From Hypericum androsaemum (lineage: Eukaryota; Streptophyta; Magnoliopsida; Malpighiales; Hypericaceae), in the NCBI GenBank assembly GCA_963995505.1, contig OZ023190.1:2870516-2934515 (forward strand): 64,000 nt of DNA, written 5' to 3'. Shown in pieces: positions 24,976-37,759 of this stretch. The notes beneath the pieces are model-generated. The model was not told the origin of the DNA. It did not search any database and saw only the letters and a list, made by a program, of their open reading frames with translations. The translations under genes were made by a program, and so were the position numbers. Position 1 is the first letter of the stretch, and every line of letters begins with the position of its first letter.

Positions 24976-26958
24976 CTACTTTCCCCTGCAAGAATCCATA
25001 ATCACAACCGTAAACAAGAAGTCGAGTATGTAGATGAGCATTCACGTATGGGGTGTGTGTGAGAAAGAGAGAGCATGAGAGAATTTAGCTTCAAGCAACT
25101 TACGTGTTCATCATGAGAGTTATGTTGTCCCCCTTGAGAAGGATCCTACCTGAAAAACATGAATTACAACTTTAAACATCTGCCAGCAGGCCAGAAGGAG
25201 CTACCAGTTACATAGCGCAAAGGTTCCAGTAAAGCAGTTACCTAAAGACTTCCTAGTTTTTTTCTTAATACTAACTTCCTCGGCGTCTTCCAAGACAAGG
25301 TTCATGTACTCGTCAAAGCCCTGTAAACCAAAATGAAACAGAAAGATCAGTGTATCAACTTAACGATCGCTAACTGACTTCACAACCAATCCCAACACTC
25401 CCGGAAAGTGCAAACATATTCAATCCCTTAATGACCAACAACAAATCAAAATTGTTGCTGATAAAGTGAATAGGATGGATGCAGTTTAAATCTGTGGGAC
25501 TAATTCATCCGTAGAGCACTCAAACTCATGCTGAAGGATGGATGCAGTCCCAACCATACTTTAGACTGAACAGACAGACGAGTTAGTTATATGTAACAAA
25601 ATATTGCACGTGAATAACACTTCTAAGAGAAAAAGATAAAACATGTCCATAAGAACTACTGCAACAGCATTGTCCGCTTCAACAGAGAATCGAATGTATT
25701 GATTGTGCAACAGAGCGGTCGTGACTGCTGACAGCCTCAAACCTACTGCACTGCCAACATGATAATACACGAAACTAAAAAGGCAATCACTGTTAAGAGA
25801 CCATCATGTAGTTCCTAACAGTAAACATACAACAGTTCTAAAGGACATAGTAATGCAACATGCAAGCCAAATACCAATAAAAGATCATTACAAGATTCAT
25901 TCTGGTAGGTCAAGTCAAAGCCAAAGCCAAAGTTGGCATTATGATGGCGGCAACCAATTTATCGACAGCCACAGAACCAAAGTTTTTGTTCTCCACCAGT
26001 ATGTTAATAGACTTTCAATGGATGATGTTTGCAACAGTGATTAACAGTGACCACTTAATCACACATCACCACCGTGTAAGGATTCAAGCATCTACACTAC
26101 AGGGGCAGCAGATAAAGGGTTGTGTTCAGAGGAACAGGGCAGGACCAGTGTATTTTCAACTAGAAGTAAATCAAAATAGAATATCACTTAAGTTAACCCT
26201 TCTAGAAAATGGGAAGTAACCCTTCACAAATTCCACATTTCATTCCTTAAATAGAGAGGTATGACCAACTATGACGTTACGATGTACATTCTGAAACAAC
26301 ACACGGAGGTTGAAAACTAAAACTGGTGTTTCAGCGGCTCGTATAAACCGGGATCTTATTACCAAATCATGATAAACAGAAATGAAAACAAGAAAACGGA
26401 AGAGAAAACAAGGTCAAGACTAACTACAGTCTGCAGCACACCCCTAACTCTGGGATTCCAAACATTCAAACATCACAACCACAATTCATTCAAATCGAAT
26501 CCTCGAGAATGATATAAAGCGGCAAAGTCCCAACGCTAAGTAACCCCAACTTCATTATAAACAGGAAAACTAGCAAAAGAACTTACAATGATGCGGCCCT
26601 CGATCCTCAAATCCTTCTGTTCGAAAAGCCAAATCTGGATGCGCGCTTTCTGCCCCAACCGAATAAAAAAAGACAAACAAATCACATTAAACAAGAAACA
26701 CACTCACAAATAAGACCAAACATTATTATAAAAGAAAAAAAAAAGACAAGTTCCTGATGTTACTCACACTTTGAAGGAACCTGAAGATGAGATTCTGATG
26801 TTCCAAGGAAAAATAAAAATAAATAAAAAGAATTAGGATTGGCAATAACAGGAGCGTAGAACCCTAAAAACAGAAATATTAAAAAATTAAAATTGAGAAA
26901 GGAGTTGGAAGCTCACGATGGGTTGGGTCATAATCCGTTGAACTTTGGTGCTCGCCAT
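24976..26958 (-). CDS. SmE: Small nuclear ribonucleoprotein SmE
   Basis: Six exons on the minus strand: 26958-26917, 26794-26768, 26649-26587, 25320-25242, 25149-25104 and 24985-24976 (42+27+63+79+46+10 nt, 88 aa, the usual SmE length). All introns are GT-AG. The protein starts [20 protein letters not shown]. Sm1 is represented by [20 protein letters not shown] (about 42-61) and Sm2 by [12 protein letters not shown] (72-83). SmE is one of seven proteins forming the ring on U1, U2, U4 and U5 snRNAs in the spliceosome. The 27-nt second exon and the 10-nt last exon are very small. A Mutator-type element (C) ends 237 bp upstream of the start codon. The gene appears intact. Confidence 0.96.
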
Positions 26959-27063
26959 GGTTGCGAATCTCTTGGGTTCTCACCTTCCCTACACTTTTTT
27001 TACCCTCTTCTTTTTTTTTTTCCTTCTCTCTAGAAGATATATAGAGAGAGAGTCAGAGGCTTT

Positions 27064-27160
27064 AAACCCTAAAAGGAAGAGAGCGGGGGAGGGAGATGGA
27101 AAAGTTGCTTGGGTATTTCTGCTGTGGGCCTATCCGTGGGAGAAGCCCATCCATGGCCCA
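27064..27160 (-). promoter_or_regulatory. Telo-box and site II cluster of the SmE promoter
   Basis: A telo-box AAACCCTAA lies at 27064-27072. Site II motifs (TGGGCC/T on either strand) lie at 27125-27130, 27144-27149 and 27155-27160, about 110-200 bp upstream of the SmE ATG. The same combination precedes RPL34 at 7372-7448. Confidence 0.7.
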
Positions 27161-27186
27161 GGATAATACGGGTTTCTGTGGTTTCG

Positions 27187-27893
27187 TTTTTTTTTGGGAA
27201 AAGTCCATTTTAGTACCCTGTGGTATAGCACAAAATTACTTTAGTATCCTGTGGTAAAAAACCGACCAATCGAGTCATACTTATTCTAATTAATATAAAA
27301 AAGATCCACGGCAGCTGCCCGGACCTATCCGAACCCTGCCCGGCCATGTGAAAGAGCCACATCAGCATCCGCTGATGATGTGGTGCCACGTGGATCTCCT
27401 TCTTCCCCTCTCCTCTTCTCCTTCTCCTTCTCCTCCTCCTCTAAACCAAAAAGTTCTTGGGTTTGTTGCGATGGAGATGTTGTTTTGCAACTGTGTGTTT
27501 GTGAGCTTAGGATCAGTGGTGTTGATTAGATGGGATTATTGTATTAGTTTGGACGGAGATGTTTTGATTAGTTTAGTTCTTGGTTTATTTTTTTTTTGTG
27601 GTATCTTATTTTAATTCTTGGTTTAGAAGAAGAAGAAGAAGAAGAAGAAGAAGAAGAAGAAGAAGAAGAGAGGGGAAGGAGGAGATCCACGTGGCACCAC
27701 ATCATCAGTGGATGCTGATGTGGCTCTTCCACATGGCCGGGCAGGGTTCGGGTAGGTTCGGGCAGTTGCCCGTGAACGTTTTTGATGTTAATTGGAATAA
27801 GTATGACTCGATTGTTCAATTTTTTACCACAGGGTACTAAAATAATTTTGGTTTATACTACAGGGTACTAAAGTAGATTTTCCCTTTAATTTT
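27187..27893. mobile_element. Mutator-type element C
   Basis: Element 27196-27884 (689 bp) has long inverted arms starting GGGAAAAGTCCATTTTAGTA and, inverted from the right, GGGAAAATCTACTTTAG. It shares the subterminal GGGCAG/CTGCCCGG section with elements A and B. The 9-bp flanks are T-rich and match 7 of 9, so the target duplication is imperfect. A long GAA tract (27626-27669) forms the inner right arm, with a CT-rich counterpart on the left. The centre (27430-27620) matches no gene I recognise. It lies 36 bp beyond the SmE site II cluster. Confidence 0.85.
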
Positions 27894-28440
27894 TTATGAC
27901 GGATGTTTTTTTTAATTGACTTCACATTTTGAATATTTTAAAAAAATATAATAAAAATCATTAAATTTAAAATTTTAAAAAATAGTAGAAGAGAGTGAAA
28001 TTTGAATTTTTTTTCATTATTTTTTAATTTGTTTCAACGGATAATTTAAAAACTAATTTTTTCAAATTATACTTTGGGTGTTCTGTCCAAAAAATTTATT
28101 CAAATGTTTTGAACTTAACATGTGTGGTGTCAAAAAGTTATACTTAACTTAAGAGTACAATGTGTGTACAGGCAAATTTACTTGAAAACAATCTAAACTT
28201 CCAAGTCTCAAGTCTATAAGTTCAACTCGGATAGTTAAACCATTGATTAGTCCCCTTAACCCAGACTTAACTAAACTCAACAAAAAGCGCTACAAAGAGA
28301 GGGGGGTAGAAGAAGATGGCGGTGTCGATAGTGTTGGTGAAATTAATTCACACCAAACACCCAACATATTATAAAAAAATAGACGATTTCGGAAATAACT
28401 CGGTGTGATGTATATATATATATATATATAACTAACTCAT
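27894..28440. other. AT-rich intergenic region with a (TA)n microsatellite
   Basis: No gene found. A (TA)n tract occupies 28411-28431. Confidence 0.6.
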
Positions 28441-28511
28441 AACTTGGCGAAGCTGGCCCCGCGCATGACGCGGCTAACGGAGGGATCTTCGAGGATGGAG
28501 ATGATGAGCTG
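28441..28511 (-). pseudogene. Fragment of a SMAX1-like / HSP101-like (Clp N-domain) gene
   Basis: The minus-strand frame reads QLIISILEDPSVSRVMRG followed by ASFAKL and a stop. Plant SMXL proteins (strigolactone/karrikin repressors with ClpB-like architecture) carry a closely similar block in their N-terminal double-Clp domain. Upstream codons contain stops, so only about 24 codons are preserved. No target duplication was found. Identification from one short motif is tentative. Confidence 0.5.
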
Positions 28512-29011
28512 CTTCTATTACAGTTTACTTGATATTTAGTTTCCCCTCCTTTTACGAGTGTTGGACTTTCCGACTGCCCCACCATTTGGAACCATGGATG
28601 AAGTTGGCGGACTATTAAAATAAAGTATTCCCGAAATATTTTCTATTGAACTTCCGACCACAACAAAATTTCTCTGTAAAACAACATCTAAGGAAATATT
28701 TTCTCCAGAAAATATTTTCTACAAAACAAACTGAGCCCTAATACTAACAAGTATGTACTGCATATAATAACTATAAATAATACAACAACTGCAAATATCT
28801 AAACGGAAATCCTAAGCTCACTGGAACTGTAAATAGCCTTTGGTTCAAACAAATTTGGGATTTTGGTACAAGGAATATTGTACATGGTGCTAACCTGGCT
28901 AAGCAAATATACAAAAGATCTTTCATTTAGGTAGGCAGCTTGCAGGTGTAAAAAGCCACCACAACTCGAACAACCAAAGACCCGAGAGAGAGAGGGACAG
29001 AAGCCAGATTG

Positions 29012-32000
29012 TTATTCACCGGTGATCATGTATGATTGGAACGGCATCCTTCGAATTTCCACGAAGGATGAATAATCCTTGCTCATCCGCTGTTTCCAGG
29101 GTTCCCCGTCCATTTGCATAAATGCGTCTTTCCATTCCCCGCCCCGTACTTCCAGTCGAATCGCGGAGGCCTGGAAAGGTTTCAGCGGTGGTTGCCAAAT
29201 GCATTAAGAACAATGTGTAGAAGCAGAATTCAGTAGGTGGTGTAGGTATTACAAGAACAACTTCCAGACCAACCCAATTTGATTTTGGGCCTGAAAAATC
29301 GAGTTCATACCTGGGCTATGTGCTTGGCGGATATGAGCTCGACCATGACGAATGACGCATGCCACCCTTGCTTCAAGCCAAAAATTTCTAGAAGACCATC
29401 ATCAACATGCGCCTCGACGAAGCCCCTCTACCAAGCAGATTACAATTTAGGAAGAAAAGAAAGAAAGACACACCATTTTGATAAGTTTTATATTCACAAA
29501 AAGTTATAACAGATGCGTTTCTTGGTCAAACACATTGTTGCAGTAACCCTAAATCAGAGTAAATCTAAAGAATTCAGGTTTTTAAGTAGGAAAAACGTCA
29601 AACCGCACTGTAAAATAGCTCTATCGTACCTTTTCCATATATTCTGCAGAAGGATTACCCCAAGGATTTCTGCCGCTCCCATAACTGTGCAGATTCAGGG
29701 CAACAATAGCCCTCACACTAGGCAAAAGAACAAAAATCAATAAGAACTGTGGAAGGGTGGAAAAGTTGCTTTGCTGATTAACTTTATCCTAAATGATTTG
29801 AGGGTGGTGAAGAGACCAGTAACTAGAAAGAGACTCGGGTCAGAAAGTAGAAAAAAGAGAGCTGTTATTAGATCAATATCAAGAGACACAAAGCTAAACG
29901 GTCGAAGTAGAGCATAACTTAGGAACATGCTATCATCCAACTTTCAAAGACCATAACAAAAAAAACCATCATCACTAACATTTTACCTCTTAGGAACTGG
30001 AATCTGCTCCCATTCTGAGCAATTGACCTTCTTAATATGCAACCTTAGAATATTCTTGAGTCCCCTGCATTAGTAAGGTTTACCATCATGTCACAATCAT
30101 ATTGAAGCAAGCTGATCAGTATTTAACAAAAGCAACGACACAGATATAAGAACGCTTGGATTCGTTATAAAGGAAAAAGAAATTGAGAGACTAATTTACA
30201 ACATTAATGCTTTCAAAATTAAGCAACTTCCAGAATTGCCTTCACATCAAGGTTCTATCCAAGGCGTTTAAATGGAGACTTTTTTGGGGTAGGTGAGGTA
30301 TCTCTGAAGAAGAAACTTCTTGACAAGGGCATAAAAAAAGGTTCCAGAGATCTCCTACCTTAAGCTTGGATCAGGTATGCAAGGCGTCAGGAACCAACCT
30401 TGAGTGCAGCTGTAACCAGAGTAGATGATCTGTGAAATGAAGAAAAGAATCATTGTGTAACAGTAATTCCTACAGAGTAAATCAGTTAAATGTAGAGGAC
30501 AATGAAATGAAGATTAAACAAAAGAGACCTTAATTAGATGCATCAGAGAAGATTATAGGAATGTGATGCAAGTAGAAAATATTGGCCTCTACTGCTGTGT
30601 AAAATTATTTGACAGGATTGTTAAATGGGTGTTTCTTGCTTTCAAAATTTTCAGAGTATTATAAACTTTAGCTATTTCATTTGTAATCACCAATGCATGA
30701 CATGAAGTAGTATAAAGACTCTGTAAAACTGAACTGATCGAATTGCATGTGAAAATTCAAACAGAAAAAATGAAGAATGACCTCTCTGATAGCCAGAAAA
30801 ATACACCACAGCCACTACTTCAGGTTTACATACTGTTAGAAAGTGCTTGAATGTAAATGTACACCAAGAAAAGTAAAACAGGAAATAGTCTGGTTAGCTA
30901 TTTCATGATTAGAGCAATGCACAATAACTATGTATTTGGAAACATATGTGATAAATTAGATCATCTATAATGGAAGCAACTACTCTGCGCGTTATTGCAT
31001 GCATCATCCTTTCAAACGAGAACTTGGACATGAATATGGAATGTTGAGATCTTGCGCATGAAAAGAAAAGTACCTTATTCGCAATAGGGCCTTGTGCGAG
31101 AAAAGGTTTCTCATTACGAAGATGGTGGAATCCATAAGCAACTTGCGCATCCATTCCTGAAGAATCATCAACACAGTTAAGACTCCAAGTCAATTATATA
31201 TATTATAAAACAGATTCTAAATTGCTACTTTATATAGAAATCGTGGGAACCAAGCTAGCCAAGGAATTGGGCGTTATTCATAAAACGCACATAACTGCTG
31301 CAATGGATGGGAGAAGTCTCAATGTTTAAAATTATGGATCGAAGATTGATCCACGGCTTAGAAAAGAATGCAACGGACCCCAACATCGGTAGGCGTAATG
31401 ATTCTCAATGTTTAAAATTATGGATCGAAGATTAAGCAGCATTTTCAACCACATGACATCAAAAAGAATTTGGTTAGACTGAGAATCATTTTAGTGTTGG
31501 TTTTTAGTTTTTCAACTCACGTGTGGGATGCACGCTAATGATTCATGACTTGGGTTCCTATTCAATTTCCTAACCCCTGTTTAATGCAAAGTCTGAAATT
31601 ATATCTGGCACTAAAAGTGATAGCTTTGCACACCTACGCTGAAGTAGTTATAGAACACTCCTTCATAGCTCTTCATTTTCTCAGGTAACTCCCCTTCAAT
31701 TTCCAGACCCTGCAAGGAGAAAATCAAAGATACAGACTCAGATGCATCAAACTACTTCCAGATACTGACAGACGCGTGCTCTCAGGGGCACCTACCCAGA
31801 CACACATGAAGGGGAGAATATGAACATAGAAAAATCTCTGACCTCATGAAGTGCATGCTCCTCAGTAACTTTCAGAGAATAAGGTGGATCAACAACTTCA
31901 CCAGAAGGAATTGAAATCAAAACCTGCCAGCTGTATCATGAAAGAGATGCTTAACACCACCATCTTCGGTTTCATAAAACAATTTACTTACAAAATGGCT

Positions 32001-34242
32001 GCAATGCAATGAGTCACTAAGAGGAAAAGATTCAACAAAGGAGGCACAATTCAAAATTTCCTAGTGCACAAAAGACAGTTCAATCCGAAAACGAAGATTA
32101 AGATCTTCACCATTCAAAGCAATGTCAGGAAATAACAGCGGATGAAGATACATTCTTGTGACACAACCGAATTTCTATATGCGTGTGGATGACACAGGAA
32201 ACTGCTATCCACGTTCAATCCTTAACTACAGTTACCCCCAGTTCACAAGTAAGAAGAGTTGAGAAAGATGCATAGAAGAACGGAGGGGAACTAAAGCAAG
32301 TAGAAGTAATACCAAGTACTGAATAATCCGCTTTTTCCTGTTTGCCCCAAATTATTTGGCTATACTTTGCGTGAATAATAATCAGTTGCTCCAAGCGGGA
32401 GTAGGATCTCTTGGTAGATGGCCTAGTACCTTCTCCACTCTTCATGATACATGCATCATAAGTGACCGAGGAAAAAGGTATTGCTTTGCTAAGGGGAGTA
32501 CACATTTTACCAATACCGGTAGAAACTTATCATAAGCATAATGAAACAAGAGGAAAGCATCTCTATAACCAGCAATAGTAAGTTCCCGCAGAAGGTAACA
32601 GTAATCACAGAGGCTCTAGACTCTCAAAAACCTGCCATAGGCTACTGCATTCCACACAAGGTAATGACAGACAATCTCATACTATATTTTTACTGATCAT
32701 TCTATCTCGTATTCGAATAACCCTTTATATTACCTGTCTAAACGGCAAATTGGAGCTGAGATAGCCTTATGAAGTGACTTTTTAATAGCAGATTTCCAGG
32801 CAAAGGGAAATGAGCCACCCTAAAGAAAGCCATAAACAGAGTCTTAATAGATAAATTGAAAAGGTGGAAAAAAATCACAAAATTTAGACAACGGAAGCAA
32901 GCTAGCTTACCCAACCAAAGCTCCTTGAAAGGTCATTACCAGTACCAAGAGGTATAATCCCTACTGGAGGAACAGGCTCCCGGGACTCTTTGTGAAGCTC
33001 TGAAAGAGCTCCGAGCACCCAACCAACCGTACCATCACCTCCTGCAACCTGCAAAGAGATTTCCCAACAAACTTTCACATCTCAATCAATCCCCAAAAAA
33101 AAAACCATTAAATACATCATCAGGTCCCAAATCCAGATCAGTAGCATCAGTAAGCATACCATAATCCTCAACTTCTGACGAGTTTCTTTCGCACAAAAAT
33201 CACCAAGGTCCACGAATTTATCCAAACATCCCAATCCGAACTGCACAAACTCGTTCGGCTTCACAGTTGTTAAGTCCAAAACCTGAAAAAACCCAACAGG
33301 AAGAACAAAAGTAAAACCCCAGCTCGTTGGTCATATCACCAAGACAACGAAAACAAGCTCCAACTCTTCACTTCAAATCGTCCCATTAATTCTCTACTCC
33401 CTCCTCACCTGAACACTACAAGCTAATTAGCGTCTAATTCTCTTCTACGTCAAAAAGCCGGCGTCACCCCCTCAATATTAATGGAAATATTATGCATAAT
33501 CAAAAAAAAATTGATAGCACCCCAGTTGGCAACTCTCTGGACGCGAACGTTAGCTACTAGCAATCAATTAAACCACAAGCTAAACTAACCTACTCGGCAA
33601 CTACCAACAATCGCTCAGATTAACCGGTGAGAGCATTGTAGCTTAAGCAATCTCTGAGTCATTGTGAACGCAACAGAACCAAATATTATTACGAGAGTTT
33701 TACGTCACTCAACTTAAATCTGGATTAGTCGGCCCGGTATAAAAAACCTACTCAGCAACTATCCAACACTTAGAACTGCGCGTTATCGTTTTTCTTTGGC
33801 GCAAATTAGAACTAAACATATAATATGTATTCATATAATAATAATAAACACAAAATAAACATTTATTTGTTTTTCTTACTTGTTCCTCTGCCATGAGCTG
33901 CATCAACCGGTCCTTGAGCTCGGGCCCGTGGCGCCCGCCGCTCTTGGAATTGACGAAGACGACCATGGGGCTATCGGGAGGGTCCTCGTCGATGAGGACG
34001 CCGCTCCGGTTCTCGTTGATATCCCTCAGGTAACTCTGGAGCCCGGCGGCGGGGTCCCGGGCGGCGAGGGACTCGCGGATGGCCGCCCGGAGGTGCTTCG
34101 GGATGGTCAGCTTCCGCCGGAGATCGTCCTTGTCGATGCGGACACCGGAGAGTCCGCACCCGCGGATCGAGTCGATCACCGACGACCGCGCCCCGATTAT
34201 CCTCACCGTCGAGTCCCCGCCCTGCGTGCTCGGCGAGTCCAT
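29012..34242 (-). CDS. DGK: Diacylglycerol kinase, plant cluster II type
   Basis: Twelve exons on the minus strand: 34242-33880, 33282-33160, 33048-32911, 32819-32734, 31930-31843, 31709-31634, 31156-31074, 30429-30359, 30064-29987, 29717-29630, 29427-29311 and 29170-29012 (489 aa). All are GT-AG and in frame; intron 6 uses a GTGTGC donor. The enzyme phosphorylates diacylglycerol with ATP to phosphatidic acid. The catalytic domain starts near [13 protein letters not shown] (94-106) and holds the ATP-binding GGDGT at 165-169 and [17 protein letters not shown]. The accessory domain includes [18 protein letters not shown] and QMDGEPWKQ. There are no C1 domains or N-terminal membrane anchor, as in cluster II plant DGKs of about 490 aa. 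The first exon is GC-rich. Complete and apparently functional. Confidence 0.96.
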
Positions 34243-34728
34243 CGCACCCTCTCTTGTTTCTCTTTCCGAGGGTAGTTTCGTCTTTTCTTATACTTCCTTC
34301 CCTGGCCAATGAAGGAGAAAGAAGGGCGCGCGGAGGGGAGAAGTAGAACCACCGGGGGGATAATAATGATTACTTTTAGAGAGAGAATGGCGTGGATGAT
34401 GCGTTTTTGAAAAATTGGAAAAGGTGGGGGAGATGAGAGAGGAGAGAGAAGGGAAGGAAATTGGAGGCTTCCCGTGCATCGATTAATCGGTATAAAACTT
34501 TATAAAATGTCCTATAATAATTTAAACAAATATTTTAGTACTGCTGGACTTGAACAAATATTGTTTTGTAGATTGATTTAAATGATTGTTGGCAATTGGG
34601 GACCACTTTTGAAGGGAACGTGCATACATACTGTTTTTTGGTGCATACATACTGTTAACAAAAGGCTGTTCAGGTTCTGATGCAACAGAATTTAACAATT
34701 TCATTATGGGTACGTTGGTTGATGAGTG

Positions 34729-35463
34729 ATGATGACCTAGGACCGACTGTGAATCGGTTCTTTTTTTAGAAGGGTTTGAGACTTCGTACGCCCACTTAGC
34801 GAATCACCCAAAAAATGGTTGAATCGGCTGGTTTAACTCGATTTTTTACTGTATCTATTGTAGTTACTATTATTAGTAACAAAGTCGAGTTGGAGCTGTT
34901 GGTAGTTCAAAACAAAAATGTTTCAGACATTTTAAAATGGGAAATAGTTGATATTTTCATTGGTTCATAAGAGCAAACAAGAAATGAATCGAAGATATGG
35001 AAAAAAATAGTATCTTGATAAAAAAATCATCGAAGAAAAGAAAAAAGATCATTCTGATTTACTTATTCCTAAAAATCTTTTATCCTCTAAACGTCGTCGG
35101 GCATTGAGAATTCTAATTTCTTTCAATTCAAAAAATAGAAAAAAGAAGACTCAGAATCTCAAAAACAGATTGATCGAATTTGTTCGTAATCAACATAAAA
35201 TTAAATTAAAAATTGCATCACAAACTCGATTTTCTCAAATCAACATAAAATAAACCAAATCAACAAAGAAAGCTAGACATGAGATGAAATAAATTAGTCG
35301 AAAAATATATTTTAAAATCTACATTTAGACTGTTAGTTTATATATTATTTTAGAATACTAAAAAATTATAAAAATGTCTCTACCGAATATCCGAACAGTC
35401 GACCCGGAGGATGAGAGAAATCTCGGGTCGACCTCCGATTATTTTTAAAACCTTGATGCTGAC
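34729..35463. mobile_element. Eroded hAT-like element related to the one at 23309
   Basis: The right end (35390-35455) carries 'cgacccgga', 'gggtcgacctccg' and terminal AAAACCTTG, as in the 23309-23893 element. The left end retains a 'ggaccgac...cggtt' type stretch but has lost the CAAGGTTTT terminus. The flanks ATGATGAC (34729-34736) and ATGCTGAC (35456-35463) match at 7 of 8 positions, a plausible decayed duplication. It encloses plastid-like sequence. Confidence 0.5.
34953..35139 (+). pseudogene. ycf1: Nuclear fragment of plastid ycf1 (TIC214)
   Basis: The frame reads LVHKSKQEMNRRYGKK, a stop, [10 protein letters not shown], then [10 protein letters not shown] and [18 protein letters not shown]. 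This follows the C-terminal part of plastid Ycf1, which has the same order of HKSK, NRRYREKRY-like, DKK and [13 protein letters not shown] segments. An in-frame stop and divergence show decay. Sequence continuing to about 35240 is also lysine-rich but I cannot place it. It lies within the eroded hAT-like element. Confidence 0.68.
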
Positions 35464-37759
35464 AAGTGTTTCAATCATCCCCTTAAAAACTAAATATTTC
35501 CAATCAAACATTATTCATTTGGTAAAAGTTGATTCAAATGTTAAAAAAATAATTTTTTTTAAACACAGTTTTAATAATTGAAGTAGAAACTATTAATTCA
35601 CATATAAATAAGAGAGGCTTCACTCCGAATATTAAAGGGTTATAAGAAAAAATTCTAGAATTCATAACTTTCATCAAAATCTAAGTTCGAAGTAGGTGAC
35701 AACTTTATTCAACAAATATATCGTTGCCAACTGGAAGAAGACAAAACATGGAATTAAAAAGAAAATAAAAAAGGTACGACCGAGTCGCCTGGCCAATCGA
35801 CGGGTTGGCCAAAAATTTTCTTCTTTTTTATCTTACTTCAATTTTAGTGACACGATATTTTTTTGTTTAAATAAATATGGTAGATATTATTTATGTTGTT
35901 AAAAAAATAGAGTTCATTATCCTTCATAAATAGAGTTCATTATATATTTTGTTGCACAATCTATACTTCTCTCTTTTCTCACTACATAATCTCTTTATAT
36001 TTCTTAATTATATTATTTCTAGTATAGATCAGAATAATCCTAACTCCCTAAATTATCCATCATTTCAATCATATTTTAATTATTAATCTTTTCCCAATTT
36101 AGGAGATTATCCAAACGCCCAGTATTATAAAAATCTCAGTTTTTTCCGAATATCACTCAAATTCTTATTTATGAACACCAAACCTCACAAAAGATCTCCC
36201 GAAATTTGTTCCAAGATGTTCATATTGGTGTTTGGTTGGGTTTTACTTAATGAGAGAAAAATTAAATATTTAATTAGATTGGACTAGGTCACAACCGTGA
36301 GTAGTCTAACCAAATTGTTAGAACACAGCAATAGGGAAACATAGTCTTATCAAATTGTGTGACTCATGGTATGAGTTTGAGTCTCGTAGAACTTTTGAAA
36401 TATGTTAAATCTCTCCCAACAATTATTTAACATTGTTACTTTTTCAAAAATTCAAATTTCATAGTTAAACTAAAATAATTTTTTTACCAGTTAATTTAAA
36501 TATTCGTTCGTTTGTTACTTTCGAATATATCTTTTACCAATTTATATTACACCAACTTCCGTTAGTATACCATAAATTATAGTTGGTGCATAGTATTTGT
36601 CGCAGTTGTTTCTCGTCTGTTGAATTTTTGACCAAAATGCTGCCACAGTACTCAAGTATTACCAAAATGGGATTTTAGATAAAAGTTTTCCAATTATACT
36701 ATCTATGTTAAAAAAAGTGAGCAATTCAAGAATTAAATAAATTGGTAGAGGAGAGAGATTGTGGGGAGAGAATGTGTATCTTACCGAGTGATTATGTCGT
36801 ATCTTATCAAGATACGATTTTTTTAGTTGACTATGAAAAAAAAAGTCGTATCTTGATAACTTTTTTATCGTAGTCTACCGTAAACACCATAATTATAAAT
36901 TTTTATCTATAACCCCATTTTAATAATACTTGGATACTATGACATCATTTTGGCCAAAAATCCCGACTGTTTCGTTTCTGGTCCGTTTTGTCATTTTTGG
37001 TCTTCCCTTCCTTCCTGTGCTTCGCTACGTTCTGCTTTTATCGTTCCTCAATAGTAGTAAATGTTATTCCCCTAAAATAGAATAATAGTAATATTATGAG
37101 CTGGCATTCTTATTTACTGTTCGTATCTAAGAATGTACGAGGGTTTTTCTTGTTTAAAGTAGTTTGTATTTTCGAGAGTTGGTGAAAATAACAGATTTGA
37201 ATACTTTTAATATATTTTTTTTGACGGATACTTTTTAATAAATTTAAGTTGCCACTAATAGGCCTCTTAGCATTTTTTTTAGCAAGTGAATAAAAAATTT
37301 GAAAATTTTGTAAAAATAAATAATGTGATGATATAACAATTATGCTATAAATATTGAAAAAAATAAGGACTAAAAAAGTAGAATTAAATGTTGAATAATT
37401 GTCGCAAGACTTGTTCCACCTTTAAAAATTCACCCGAGTCTAGATTAGATTAATCGACATAATAATATCCCGATACATGGTACTTTGAAAACACAATTAA
37501 CGACACCGAGTTGGATTCATAATAGCCCCGTTGTCTACGTGTATCCATACGTTTTGGATTCAAACGTTATTTCAATTGTTTTTCAAACAAAAATCAAATG
37601 AAGAATATTCAAATCAGAAACACGTCAAACTATAGGTTTCTAGCCGCCGGCCTTACTGGACAATAGCCGGCGTCGTCGATCCATCGCGGCCGTTTATCGC
37701 CCACCGAATGGTCCGGATCCACATGATCTATATTCGCTTTTTAAAATTAAGATCTCCAA
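35464..37759. other. AT-rich intergenic region
   Basis: About 2.3 kb of AT-rich DNA with no supported gene. A degenerate 'gtttgagtctcg' near 36380 could be a SINE box B relic, but no ends could be defined. Confidence 0.45.

Noticed and set aside
27580..27840. Arg-rich 86-codon frame
   Set aside because: Produced by the GAA tract in Mutator element C.
31317..31433. Two copies of an about 30-bp sequence within a DGK intron
   Set aside because: Small intronic direct repeat; no splice or regulatory meaning apparent.
33880..34312. Long open frames opposite DGK exon 1
   Set aside because: Shadow frames of a GC-rich real exon; DGK reading is supported by full-length family motifs.
36220..36550. 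Possible SINE with a box B-like 'gtttgagtctcg'
   Set aside because: No box A, tail or target duplication could be defined.
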